Program-made: the position numbers and the translations under genes
Shown here: positions 35,560 through 44,262 of the stretch, piece after piece
Layout: each line of letters begins with the position of its first letter
Numbering within the stretch: position 1 is the first letter of the stretch
Notes under the pieces: generated by a model
Told to the model about the DNA's origin: nothing
What the model saw: the letters and a program-made list of their open reading frames with translations, nothing else
Databases searched by the model: none
NCBI RefSeq assembly: GCF_009600885.1
Contig: NZ_VCLA01000156.1
Coordinates: 133,816-197,815 of the forward strand
Origin: Streptomyces jumonjinensis
Lineage (GTDB): Bacteria > Actinomycetota > Actinomycetes > Streptomycetales > Streptomycetaceae
DNA length: 64,000 nucleotides
Direction of reading: 5' to 3'

Positions 35560-36876
35560 GTGAACCGTAAAACTATCGGCCGCAACCGGGTGAGAGCTGT
35601 CACCATGGTTTCGGCAGGTACCTTGGCCGCCGTGCTCAACGTCGCGCCGAGCGCGGTGGCCATCGCCGATGCCGTCGAGCGCTCGGGCAGTCAGCACAGC
35701 CTGGGCCTGCCAGGGCCGAACGGCGCCATGACGGCGAGTGGACAGAGCCGCGACCTCGACCGGCAGAGCGAGCTCGGCCCCGAGGGGGGCGGGGGCAAGG
35801 GTCCGCAGGGACCGCGGGGTCCTCAGGGTCCGCAGGGCGCGCAGGGTGCTCAGGGGGCCACCGGCGCACAGGGTGCTACCGGTGCGCAGGGTGCGAACGG
35901 CGCGCAGGGACCTCAGGGCACGCAGGGCTCGCGGGGGCCCCAGGGAACGCAAGGCACCAACGGCACCAACGGCACCAACGGCACCAATGGCGCTCAGGGT
36001 CCCCAGGGCGCGCAGGGTGCCAACGGCACGAACGGTACGAACGGCGCGCAGGGTGCCAATGGCACGCAGGGGCCTCAGGGCTCGCAGGGTGCGAACGGTA
36101 CCAACGGCACCAACGGTGCTCAGGGGCCCCAGGGCGCGCAGGGCACCAACGGCACGAACGGCACCAACGGTGCGCAGGGTGCCACCGGACCCCAGGGATC
36201 CCAGGGTGCCAATGGCACGCAGGGGCCTCAGGGAACGCAAGGTGCGAACGGCACCAACGGAACCAACGGCACGCAGGGTCCCCAGGGCTCGCAAGGTGCC
36301 AATGGGACGAACGGCACCAACGGTGCGCAGGGTGCCACCGGACCCCAGGGATCCCAGGGTGCCAATGGCACGCAGGGGCCTCAGGGAACGCAAGGCACCA
36401 ACGGCACCAACGGTGCGCAGGGTCCCCAGGGCACGCAGGGTGCCAATGGAACGAACGGCACCAACGGCGCGCAGGGCGCGCAGGGCGCCACCGGACCCCA
36501 GGGACCTCAGGGCACCAACGGAACCAACGGCACGCAGGGTCCCCAGGGCACCCAAGGCACGCAAGGCGCCACCGGCGCGCAGGGTCCGCAGGGCCCGGCG
36601 ACGCTGAGCACCTATGTCATCAGGGGCCCCCAGGCCACCCCGGTGCTCATCGGCGTGGGCGTGACGTCGACGGCCAACTGCCTCGCCGGCGACGTAGCCA
36701 CCGGCGGCGGCTTTGACACCTTCGGGCTTCTCAGCGCGATCAACATCATCGAGAACGCGCCGATTCCCAAGGCTGCCGGCACTCAGGCCCCGGCGGCTAC
36801 CGGATGGCAGACCCAGGCCTCCGTCACGGTGCTCGGCGGCGGGTTCCAGTCCTATGTGGTCTGCGTGGACCAGTAG
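35560..36876 (+). CDS. secreted collagen-like protein with Gly-Thr-Asn-rich triplets
   Basis: A 438-residue protein. A signal peptide (basic start NRKTIGRNRVR, core TMVSAGTLAAVLNVAPSAVA) precedes a ~45-residue linker. Residues 81-347 are 89 uninterrupted Gly-X-Y triplets, mostly GPQ, GAQ, GTN, GTQ and GAN, predicting a triple helix. There is a 91-residue C-terminal domain (348-438) with two Cys (NCLAG and VVCVDQ), which may trimerise or anchor the rod. Bacteria lacking prolyl hydroxylase often stabilise such rods by glycosylated Thr in the Y or X position; the many Gly-Thr-Asn triplets would suit this. The GTG at 35560 follows AAAGGAA. It is next to the rhamnose operon. The DNA repeats internally with a 153-bp period. 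Confidence 0.88.
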   Translation: MNRKTIGRNRVRAVTMVSAGTLAAVLNVAPSAVAIADAVERSGSQHSLGLPGPNGAMTASGQSRDLDRQSELGPEGGGGKGPQGPRGPQGPQGAQGAQGATGAQGATGAQGANGAQGPQGTQGSRGPQGTQGTNGTNGTNGTNGAQGPQGAQGANGTNGTNGAQGANGTQGPQGSQGANGTNGTNGAQGPQGAQGTNGTNGTNGAQGATGPQGSQGANGTQGPQGTQGANGTNGTNGTQGPQGSQGANGTNGTNGAQGATGPQGSQGANGTQGPQGTQGTNGTNGAQGPQGTQGANGTNGTNGAQGAQGATGPQGPQGTNGTNGTQGPQGTQGTQGATGAQGPQGPATLSTYVIRGPQATPVLIGVGVTSTANCLAGDVATGGGFDTFGLLSAINIIENAPIPKAAGTQAPAATGWQTQASVTVLGGGFQSYVVCVDQ

Positions 36877-36921
36877 TCCGAGACGGCGCGCGCCGGTCTG
36901 AGGTACCGGCTCGTCGTCGGC

Positions 36922-36945
36922 GACGTAGACGTAGACGTAGACGTG
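36922..36945. repeat. GACGTA hexamer array after the collagen-like gene
   Basis: Four 6-bp units in a row (three GACGTA and one GACGTG), 45 bp after the stop codon. GC-poor compared with the flanks. Confidence 0.85.
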
Positions 36946-36961
36946 TACGGACTTGCCAACC

Positions 36962-36998
36962 GGTGCGGTGGAGCTGCCTCCGGCGGCTCCACCGCACC
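36962..36998. terminator. hairpin between the collagen-like gene and corA
   Basis: Perfect 13-bp arms GGTGCGGTGGAGC (36962-36974) and complement (36986-36998), 11-nt loop, between convergent genes. It probably serves both. Confidence 0.78.
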
Positions 36999-37048
36999 AG
37001 CGGCGGGGACCGTGGCCCCGGGCAGGAGGCATCCCGAGGTGTCGCCGT

Positions 37049-38155
37049 TCAGAGCCAGTCCCGCCGCTTGAACACCACGTACAGACTGACGCAGACCACG
37101 GCCATCAGGGCGACCGCGAAGGGGTACCCGCCCACCCAGTGCAGCTCCGGCATATGGTCGAAGTTCATCCCGTACACCGTCCCGACCAGCGTCGGAGCGA
37201 AGAGGATCGCCGCCCACGACGAGATCTTCTTGATCTCCTCGTTCTGCTCGAAGCCCGCCTCGGCCAGCGCCCGCATCTCCGCGTTCTGCTGCTGTGTCAC
37301 CAGCGTCGCGTTCACCGTCAGGATGTCCGCGAGCGCCTGGCGGAAGCCGTCGACCCGCTCGCTGATGTGGGTGACATGGTCGGCGACATCGCGCAGATAG
37401 CGCTGGAGCTCCTCATGGGTCCCGTACTTCGCGAAGCCCGCCATCAGCCCGTGCAACATCCCCACCAGCGGACGGGTCGCCCGCTGGAACTCGACCATCT
37501 CGCGGGCCAGTTCGTAGATACGGCGGGAGACCGCGGGATCGTTGCCGAAGACCTCGGTCTCGATCTCGTCGATGTCGATCTGCACACCCGCGACCACCGG
37601 GGCGTACCCGTCGACCACCGTGTCCAGGATCGCGTACAGCACCGCCTCCGGGCCCAGCGCGAGCAGTTCCGGGGTCCCCTCCATACGGCGGCGGACCGCC
37701 GACAGATCAGGGGCCGCACCATGGCGGACCGTGATCAGAAAGTCCTTGCCGACGAAGACGTGCAGCTCGCCGAAGTCGACCTCCTCCTGGGCGTCGAGAT
37801 AGCGCGCCGCCCGCAGCACCACGAAGAGGGTGTCCCCATAGCGCTCCAGCTTCGGGCGCTGATGCGCCTCCAGGGCGTCCTCGACCGCCAGCTCATGGAG
37901 ATCGAACTCCGCCGCCAGCGAGAGCAGCTCCGCCTCCGTCGGGCGGTGCAGTCCGATCCAGGCCATTCCATCCGGATACTCGTGCAGCCGGCGGTAGGTC
38001 TCGGCGAGCGAATCCGGCGCCGAGACCCGGAGCCCGTCGCGGTAGAGCACCGCTTCCACCACGCTGCCCCGGTCCTCGCGCCCGGACGGCGGCACGGGCG
38101 GTACGGGAGCATCCGCCGCGGCGGGGGGCCGGTAACGCCTGGGGTACAGGGACAT
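37049..38155 (-). CDS. corA: CorA-family magnesium/cobalt transporter
   Basis: A 368-residue inner-membrane Mg2+ channel. A large cytoplasmic N-terminal domain is followed by two membrane helices at the C-terminus. The hallmark YGMNF motif lies at the end of the first helix (ILFAPTLVGTVYGMNFDHMPE), and the basic tail KRRDWL closes the protein. I start it at the ATG 38155 (MSLYPRRYRP). Two further in-frame Met codons upstream lie in a 27-bp tandem repeat and are less likely. A relic of a second copy's 3' end is at 29004-29078. Confidence 0.93.
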   Translation of the reverse strand: MSLYPRRYRPPAAADAPVPPVPPSGREDRGSVVEAVLYRDGLRVSAPDSLAETYRRLHEYPDGMAWIGLHRPTEAELLSLAAEFDLHELAVEDALEAHQRPKLERYGDTLFVVLRAARYLDAQEEVDFGELHVFVGKDFLITVRHGAAPDLSAVRRRMEGTPELLALGPEAVLYAILDTVVDGYAPVVAGVQIDIDEIETEVFGNDPAVSRRIYELAREMVEFQRATRPLVGMLHGLMAGFAKYGTHEELQRYLRDVADHVTHISERVDGFRQALADILTVNATLVTQQQNAEMRALAEAGFEQNEEIKKISSWAAILFAPTLVGTVYGMNFDHMPELHWVGGYPFAVALMAVVCVSLYVVFKRRDWL

Positions 38156-38162
38156 CGGGCTG

Positions 38163-38216
38163 CTCGCCTCCATCCGTGACAGAGCGACACTCGCCTCCAT
38201 CCGCGACAGAGCGACA
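38163..38216. repeat. 27-bp tandem duplication upstream of corA
   Basis: Two copies (38163-38189, 38190-38216) of a 27-bp unit differing at one position (T or C). In the corA frame each copy would encode a 9-residue MEASVALSR-type unit, so the array could be a duplicated start region or a duplicated regulatory site. Confidence 0.85.
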
Positions 38217-38276
38217 ACGGTGCGCCCGGGCAGGATATCCGGGGCACCCGGCTCCGGCACGGTCTGCGCCCGGATA

Positions 38277-38299
38277 TTGCGGACAGGAACTGTCCGCAA
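38277..38299. promoter_or_regulatory. perfect 23-bp palindromic operator upstream of the AlkZ-like gene
   Basis: TTGCGGACAG, three bases, then the exact complement CTGTCCGCAA. The site ends 20 bp before the ATG at 38320 and lies in the corA/AlkZ-like divergent spacer. Such symmetric sites typically bind dimeric repressors (TetR or MarR type). No regulator gene is adjacent. Confidence 0.65.
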
Positions 38300-38319
38300 G
38301 CCTCCGTATCGTGGCTCCC

Positions 38320-39447
38320 ATGGCCACCACGACCACACCGCCGCTGCTCGGCGTCCGCGCCCTCAACCGCGCCACCCTCGCCCGCCAGCGGCTGCTGCGC
38401 CGCGCCCCCCGGACCGAGCTGTCCGTCGCGGGGGCCGTCGAGCAGCTGGTGGGCCTCCAGGCCCAGAACGTCAAACCCCCGTACTACGCCCTCGCCGCCC
38501 GGCTGGAGTCCTTCGACCCCGGGGAGCTCTCCGCGCTGATGGCCTCCCGCGCGGTGGCACGCCTGGTCACCCTGCGCTCCACCCTTCACACCCACACCGC
38601 CGAGGACTGCCTCACCCTGCGCCCCCTGCTCCAGAGCGGCGGACCGGACCGCGAGCTGAGGAACTTCCGCGCCGGACTCGCCGGGGTCGATCTCGACCTC
38701 CTCCGTACCCTCGCCCGTGAACTGGTCGAGGAGGAGCCGAGGACCATGGCGCAGCTCCGCGAGGCGCTGCTGAGCCACTGGCCGGACGCCGACCCCTTCG
38801 CGCGCTCCGTCGCCGCGCGCTGTGTACTGCCCCTGGTGCAGACCACCCCGCGCGGCCTCTGGGGCCGGAGCGGGCAGGTCACCCTCACCACCGCCGAACG
38901 CTGGTTCGGACGGACAGCGGAGCGGGAAGCCACCGCGAGCGAGCTCGTACTGCGCTATCTGGCGGCCTTCGGGCCCGCCTCCGTCAAGGACATGCAGACC
39001 TGGTCCGGGCTGACCCGGATGGGGCCCGTCTTCGAACGGCTGCGGTCACAGCTCGCCGTCTTCCGGAACGAGAAGGGCGTGGAGCTCTTCGACCTCCCCG
39101 ACGCGCCCCGGCCCGACGAGGACACGCCCGCGCCTCCCCGCTTTCTGCCCGAATTCGACAATCTGCTGCTCTCGCACGCCGACCGTGGCCGGGTGGTGGC
39201 CCGCGACGAGCACAAGGCGCTCACCTGGCGCGGCAACCAGTCCTATCCGACTCTTCTCCTCGACGGATTCCTCGCCGGGATCTGGCAGCTCACCGAGAGC
39301 GGGGGGACCGTGACCCTCACCGTGCGGACCTTCGCCCCGCCCGCCCCCGCGCAGCGCGACGCGATCGCCGCCGAGGGGGAGCGGCTGCTCACCGCCATGT
39401 CCCCGGCCGCCTCGTACGACATCCGGTTCGGTACGGTCCCGGGCTGA
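38320..39447 (+). CDS. winged-helix DNA glycosylase AlkZ-like (HTH_42) protein
   Basis: A 375-residue member of the HTH_42 family. Its best-known member, AlkZ of Streptomyces sahachiroi, unhooks azinomycin crosslinks from DNA; relatives such as YcaQ remove other adducts. The catalytic QxQ motif is visible as Gln47-Ala-Gln49 in VGLQAQN, and SRAVARLVTLRSTLHTH follows near residue 80 as in the family. LPEFDNLLLSHADR lies in the C-terminal third. The role is probably base-excision repair of bulky alkylation, but the substrate cannot be read from the sequence. The ATG at 38320 has no strong ribosome site. The palindrome just upstream implies repression. Confidence 0.8.
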   Translation: MATTTTPPLLGVRALNRATLARQRLLRRAPRTELSVAGAVEQLVGLQAQNVKPPYYALAARLESFDPGELSALMASRAVARLVTLRSTLHTHTAEDCLTLRPLLQSGGPDRELRNFRAGLAGVDLDLLRTLARELVEEEPRTMAQLREALLSHWPDADPFARSVAARCVLPLVQTTPRGLWGRSGQVTLTTAERWFGRTAEREATASELVLRYLAAFGPASVKDMQTWSGLTRMGPVFERLRSQLAVFRNEKGVELFDLPDAPRPDEDTPAPPRFLPEFDNLLLSHADRGRVVARDEHKALTWRGNQSYPTLLLDGFLAGIWQLTESGGTVTLTVRTFAPPAPAQRDAIAAEGERLLTAMSPAASYDIRFGTVPG

Positions 39448-39530
39448 CGACGGCGTGCGTGCCGTACGGCCCCGGGCTGACGATGGCTTCCGGTTCGGCG
39501 CGGCCCCGGGCTGACCCGCCCGGCGCTCCG

Positions 39531-40862
39531 TCACAGGCCCACATCGCGGGCGCGGTGGTCGTCGAACGTCTCCCGGCGCACCAGCAGCCGCGACCGTCCC
39601 CCGCGGACCGCCGCCACCGCCGGTCCGCCGGTCAGGGCGCGGCCCGACACCGGCGACATCCGGTACGCGCCCGACACGGGCGCCGCCAGCACATCACCGG
39701 GCCGCAGGTCCTCCGGCAGCTCCACCGGCCCGGCGAGCACCTCGCCCGCCTCGCTGTCCCCGGCCACCACCGTCGTCGCCCGCGTCGGCCCCTCCGGCGA
39801 ACGGCCCACCAGCCGTACGGCGTGCCGCGCGCCGCACCGGTCGGCCCCCGGGGCGTCGCCCGTCCCGCCGTCCACGGACGCGAAGACCCGGCCGTCCATG
39901 CGCCGGACCGCCAGCACCCGATGGAGGACGACCCCGGCCCCGGCCAGCACCGAACGGCCGGGCTCCACGGTCAGCCGGGGCAGCGGATAGTCGAACTCCG
40001 CGCAGCAGCGGATGAGCTCGTCGTGGATACGGCGGCCGTACGCGGCCGGCGCCGGCACCGGCTGTCCGGGCGGGCACGCCACGGCGAAGCCGCCGCCCAG
40101 ATCGATCTCCGGCAGCGTGATCCCGTACCGGTCCCGGATTCTCGCCATGAACGCGATCATCCGCCGGACACTCCGCGCATACGGCTCGGGGGAGGTGATC
40201 TGCGAGCCGGGATGGCTGTGCAGACCGATCAGTTCGAGACAGGGCTGCCCCAGGATGCGCGCCACCGCCTCCTCGGCGTCCCCGTCCGCGACGGAGAGGC
40301 CGAACCGCTGCGCCCCGGCGACCGCGTGGATCCTTCCGGGGCCGCCCGCGTCCGGCCGCACCCGCACCATCACCTGCTGGGGCTCCGGGCCCGGAACCCG
40401 GGCCGCCAGAGAGGCGATCTCACACCCCGAGCCGATGACGATCCGGCCCACGCCGAGCCGTAGCGCGGTCCGCAGATCATGCGGCGACCTCGCATGGCCG
40501 TGCAGCACGATCCGGTCGGCCGGAAAGCCGCGTGTCGCGGCGAGTTCCCGCTCGCCCGCAGAGCCGACCGCGAGGCCGAGGCCCTCCTGCTCCATCCAGT
40601 CCACGACGGCCCGGCACAGAAACGCCTTGGCCGCGTACACCACCTCGGCGTCGGGCAGCGCGCGCCGCCAGGCCCGGGCGCGGGAGCGCACCTCGTCCTC
40701 GTCGAGGACGTACAGAGGGGTGCCGTACCGCTCGGCGAGCCCGGCGAGCGGCACCCCGCCCACCGCGACGTCCCCGCCCGGGGCGGGCACGGCCGACGCG
40801 GGCCACGCCGAAGGCGCGGTGAAGCCGGGGTCCGGCACCGTGGTCACTGATACCGCCGTCAT
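39531..40862 (-). CDS. PLP-dependent decarboxylase of the diaminopimelate/ornithine decarboxylase fold III
   Basis: A 443-residue fold-type III PLP enzyme like LysA. The PLP lysine is in VVYAAKAFLC near residue 65. Other family signatures are LHSHPGSQI, EIDLGGGFAV and LTVEPGRS. The C-terminal region, which in diaminopimelate decarboxylase carries Cys-Glu-Ser with the catalytic Cys, here reads VAGDSEAGEVLAGP without Cys. It may thus act on another amino acid. The ATG at 40862 has GAGGTG before it. It lies 89 bp after the SAV_915-type gene, likely the same transcript. It is probably not the housekeeping lysA. Confidence 0.78.
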   Translation of the reverse strand: MTAVSVTTVPDPGFTAPSAWPASAVPAPGGDVAVGGVPLAGLAERYGTPLYVLDEDEVRSRARAWRRALPDAEVVYAAKAFLCRAVVDWMEQEGLGLAVGSAGERELAATRGFPADRIVLHGHARSPHDLRTALRLGVGRIVIGSGCEIASLAARVPGPEPQQVMVRVRPDAGGPGRIHAVAGAQRFGLSVADGDAEEAVARILGQPCLELIGLHSHPGSQITSPEPYARSVRRMIAFMARIRDRYGITLPEIDLGGGFAVACPPGQPVPAPAAYGRRIHDELIRCCAEFDYPLPRLTVEPGRSVLAGAGVVLHRVLAVRRMDGRVFASVDGGTGDAPGADRCGARHAVRLVGRSPEGPTRATTVVAGDSEAGEVLAGPVELPEDLRPGDVLAAPVSGAYRMSPVSGRALTGGPAVAAVRGGRSRLLVRRETFDDHRARDVGL

Positions 40863-40951
40863 CCGTACACCTCTGTTCTGTCGGCTGTTCTGTCCGCGGA
40901 TTCCGATGAACCGGATAGGCCGAGCGGGCCCTGTGCGAGCGGGGAGGCGGA

Positions 40952-41356
40952 TCAGCCGGGGAAGGCGCGGGCCGCCGTCCCCAGGGAAGCGTCCATGGCG
41001 TCCGGGTCCCCGCCGCCGCGCACACAGATCCGGAGCGGGGCCCGCACCGCGCGGACCACGGGGGAGGGGGCGGCGAACCGGGGGTCCACGGTCAGCGTGG
41101 TCACCCCGAGCGGCTCGGCGAGCGCGCGCAGCGCGGGCTCCGCCAGCCGGATCCACCGCTGCCGCTCGCCGAGGGTCTCGGTCAGCCGCTCCGGGCAGGT
41201 GAACGCGACGGCGGTGCGCACACCGAGCGGTGTGCGCAGGAAGCGCAGATGAAACCCACCGGCGGAGCCGAGCCTGACCGGCACGAACAGCGGCCCCGCC
41301 GGGCGGGGTTCGTCGGGGTCGGCGGTGTCCGTTTCCTCATGGTCGCGCATGTCCAT
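40952..41356 (-). CDS. SAV_915-family conserved hypothetical protein
   Basis: A 134-residue protein of a streptomycete family with no known role, remotely like SseB C-terminal domains. Recognisable elements are LFVPVRLGSAGGFHLRFLRTPLGVRTAVAFT and a C-terminal Arg-rich segment. The start is the ATG at 41356, with a strong GGAGG site; the longer frame upstream is not coding. It precedes the PLP-decarboxylase-like gene by 89 bp. Confidence 0.7.
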   Translation of the reverse strand: MDMRDHEETDTADPDEPRPAGPLFVPVRLGSAGGFHLRFLRTPLGVRTAVAFTCPERLTETLGERQRWIRLAEPALRALAEPLGVTTLTVDPRFAAPSPVVRAVRAPLRICVRGGGDPDAMDASLGTAARAFPG

Positions 41357-41587
41357 GGTGTCCTCCACAGGGATGGCTGCCGCCGGTCGTGTCCGGAGAC
41401 CCTTCGACGCTATGCCCGCGCCGGGGCCGTACGGCGGTTCCATGACGCGTCGCTGATCGTCCGGGCCCGGTATTTGACGCCCTCTTGGCGACCTGGCCAC
41501 GGGGTTCGTGTCTCCGGTGCGGCGTCTCGCGGTCGCTGCGCCGCCGCCGGGCTCGCCCGCCCGAGGCCGCGTCTCGCGGCCCAGGCC

Positions 41588-42457
41588 CTACGGCAGCAGC
41601 CCCGCCCGCCGCGCCGCCACCACCGCCTCCAGGCGGGTGTGCGCCCCCAGCTTGCGCATCGCCGCCCGCAGATACCCCTTCACCGTCTCCGGGCGGAGCC
41701 CCAGCCGCTCCGCCGCCGCCGCGTTCGTCGAGCCCGCCGCCACACACGCCAGCACATCCACCTCACGGGGCGCCAGCGTCACCGAACCGGCCGCCACCGC
41801 TCGCGCGTTCCCGCCCCCGCTCCCCTCCCCGCCGCCCGTACGGGCCTCCGCGCGCGCCGCCGCCAACCGGGCGCAGACCGCGATCAGCTGCTCCCTCAGC
41901 AGCGGATCCGCCACCCGGGGCGCCAGCGCCCGCAGCACGCCGTGCACCTCGCGGACCTCTTCCCAAGCCCCCGGCCCGGCCGGCTCGCACGCCACCGTCA
42001 GCAGCCCCTGCACCTCCTCCCGCACCAGCAGCGCCTGCTCCACATCACGGGCCGCCGCCACCGCCGCGTCGAAGGCGCGGTCCCCCAGCGGAAGCGGTCG
42101 CCGCAGCGCCCCGTACAGCACCCCCCGCACCTTGCGGCGCACCACGACCGGCACCGCCAGCACCGATCGCAGCCCCTCCGCCAGAACCGCCGCGTCGTAC
42201 TCATGGCTGATGTGCCGGGCCTCGCGGTAGTCGGTCACCGCGCACGGCCGGGACAGCGCCATGGACTTTCCGCCGAGCCCGTTGCCCATACAGATCGCGA
42301 GACCGTGCAGCGCGTACGTCTGCGCTCCGCTGATCTGCGCGATCCGCAGCCGCTGGGGGTCGTGCAGCAGTCCTCCGAAGGCGATGGGAAGCCCGGTCGC
42401 ACGGCGCAGCCGCAGCAGCGCCCCCCGCATCTCCACCGCATCGGCAGCCTCGGACAT
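41588..42457 (-). CDS. GAF-domain LuxR-type transcriptional regulator
   Basis: A 289-residue regulator. Residues ~10-150 form a GAF sensor domain (ISGAQTYALHGLAICMGNGLGGKSM then VLAVPVVVRRKVRGVLYGA). Residues ~225-285 form a LuxR-type helix-turn-helix (LAPREVDVLACVAAGSTNAAAA, ETVKGYLRAAMRKLGA). The middle is helical. It is transcribed away from the first acyl-CoA synthetase gene across a 125-bp spacer, the arrangement expected if it controls that operon. The ligand is unknown. Confidence 0.85.
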   Translation of the reverse strand: MSEAADAVEMRGALLRLRRATGLPIAFGGLLHDPQRLRIAQISGAQTYALHGLAICMGNGLGGKSMALSRPCAVTDYREARHISHEYDAAVLAEGLRSVLAVPVVVRRKVRGVLYGALRRPLPLGDRAFDAAVAAARDVEQALLVREEVQGLLTVACEPAGPGAWEEVREVHGVLRALAPRVADPLLREQLIAVCARLAAARAEARTGGGEGSGGGNARAVAAGSVTLAPREVDVLACVAAGSTNAAAAERLGLRPETVKGYLRAAMRKLGAHTRLEAVVAARRAGLLP

Positions 42458-42582
42458 CTCTCCACTCCCTCCACTCTCCCGCTGCCGCGCCGCAGTGGGT
42501 GGTCACCCCCCGATCGGGGGTGGTGAGACGTACGTCACTGATTACACGATGCTACTGAGTGGTGTGGCAATGAGGAGGGCAC

Positions 42583-44262
42583 ATGGCGGCAAGCAGCGTC
42601 ACCGAGGAGTTCCGGGCAGCCCGGGACTTCCTGCTGCGGCACCGAGAGGACTACCGGAGCGCGTACGACGGCTTCGTCTGGCCCCGGCCCGGGGAGTTCA
42701 ACTGGGCGCTCGACTGGTTCGACGCCATCGCGGACCGGAACGACCGCACCGCGCTGCACATCGTGGAGGAGGACGGCACCGGAATCCGGCTCTCCTTCGC
42801 CGAGCTGTCCGCGCGCTCGAACCGGGTGGCGAACTGGCTGCGCGCTCAGGGCGTACGCGCCGGTGACCGCGTCGTCGTCATGCTCGGCAACCAGCACGAG
42901 CTGTGGGAGACCGCCCTCGCCGCGATGAAGCTGCGGGCCGTGGTGATCCCCGCGACCCCGCTGCTCGGCCCCCTCGATCTGCACGACCGGGTGGAGCGCG
43001 GCCGGGCGGCGCATGTCGTCGTACGCGCCGAGGACCGGGCCAAGTTCGACGCGGTGCCCGGGGAGTACACCCGTATCGCGGTCGGCGGAGGAGCGTCGGA
43101 CGGTTGGATTCCGTATGAGGAGGCGCAGAGCGCCGACGCCGAATTCCGACCGGACGGGATCACCCGATCCGATGACCCCCTGATGCTCTACTTCACCTCC
43201 GGGACCACGGATCGCCCCAAACTCGTGGAGCACACCCACGCCTCCTACCCCATCGGTCATCTCGCGACCATGTACTGGATCGGCCTTCAGCCCGGCGATG
43301 TGCATCTCAACATCTCCTCACCGGGCTGGGCCAAACACGCCTGGTCCAATCTCTTCGCCCCGTGGAACGCGGAGGCGACCGTCTTCATCCACAACTACCG
43401 CCGCTTCGACGCGGCCCGGCTGATGACGGAGATGGACCGGGCGGGCGTCACCAGCTTCTGCGCCCCGCCCACGGTCTGGCGGATGCTCATCCAGGCCGAC
43501 CTCGGCCAGCTGCGGATCCCGCCGCGCGAGGCGGCAGCCGCGGGCGAACCCCTCAACCCCGAGGTCATCGAGACCGTACGCCGCGAGTGGGGCGTCACCG
43601 TCCGGGACGGCTTCGGACAGACGGAGACCGCCGTCCAGGTCTCCAACAGCCCCGGTCAGCTGCTGAAAGCGGGCTCGATGGGCCGCCCCAGCCCCGGCTA
43701 CCGGGTGGAGCTGCTCGATCCGGTCACCGGCGAACCCGGCGCGGACGAGGGCGAGATCTCCCTCGATCTGTCCGCCCGTCCGGTAGGGCTGATGACCGGC
43801 TACCACGGCGACTCCGAGCGCACCGCCGAGGTCATGACGGGCGGCTACTACCGCACCGGGGACATCGGCTCCCGTGACGCCGACGGATACATCACCTACA
43901 TCGGCCGCTCCGACGACGTGTTCAAGGCGTCCGACTACAAGATCTCGCCGTTCGAGCTGGAGAGCGCGCTGCTCCAGCACGAAGCGGTGGCCGAGGCGGC
44001 GGTGGTGCCCGCGCCCGACGAGCTGAGACTCGCCGTGCCCAAGGCGTACATCGTCCTCGCGGACGGCTGGGAGCCCGGACCGGAGACCGCCCGCATCCTC
44101 TTCGCGCACGCGCGCTCCGTCCTCGCCCCGTACAAACGCGTTCGGCGCATCGAATTCGCCGAACTCCCCAAGACCGTCTCCGGCAAGATCCGCCGGATCG
44201 AGCTGCGCGAACGCACGGCCAAGGGCTCGACCGCCGAGTACGACGAGGGGAATCTGCGATGA
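42583..44262 (+). CDS. acyl-CoA synthetase (medium-chain type)
   Basis: A 559-residue ANL-superfamily enzyme that activates a carboxylic acid through an acyl-adenylate to the CoA thioester. Motifs: YFTSGTTDRPKLVEHTH (P-loop), GFGQTETAVQV, YYRTGDIGSRDADGYITYIGR, and the C-terminal lysine in KTVSGKIRRIELRE. The length and DVHLNISSPGWAKHAW segment fit medium-chain or aromatic acyl-CoA synthetases. The ATG at 42583 is preceded by GAGGAGG. It is followed, through a repeat array, by a second synthetase, and is divergent from the GAF-LuxR gene. Confidence 0.88.
   Translation: MAASSVTEEFRAARDFLLRHREDYRSAYDGFVWPRPGEFNWALDWFDAIADRNDRTALHIVEEDGTGIRLSFAELSARSNRVANWLRAQGVRAGDRVVVMLGNQHELWETALAAMKLRAVVIPATPLLGPLDLHDRVERGRAAHVVVRAEDRAKFDAVPGEYTRIAVGGGASDGWIPYEEAQSADAEFRPDGITRSDDPLMLYFTSGTTDRPKLVEHTHASYPIGHLATMYWIGLQPGDVHLNISSPGWAKHAWSNLFAPWNAEATVFIHNYRRFDAARLMTEMDRAGVTSFCAPPTVWRMLIQADLGQLRIPPREAAAAGEPLNPEVIETVRREWGVTVRDGFGQTETAVQVSNSPGQLLKAGSMGRPSPGYRVELLDPVTGEPGADEGEISLDLSARPVGLMTGYHGDSERTAEVMTGGYYRTGDIGSRDADGYITYIGRSDDVFKASDYKISPFELESALLQHEAVAEAAVVPAPDELRLAVPKAYIVLADGWEPGPETARILFAHARSVLAPYKRVRRIEFAELPKTVSGKIRRIELRERTAKGSTAEYDEGNLR

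Noticed and set aside
35800-36600. CRISPR-like appearance of the repeated segment
   Set aside because: The repeats are irregular and in frame as Gly-X-Y codons, with no unique spacers and no cas genes.
38176-38319. Longer N-terminus for the AlkZ-like protein
   Set aside because: It would place the 23-bp palindromic operator and part of the corA promoter region inside the coding sequence.
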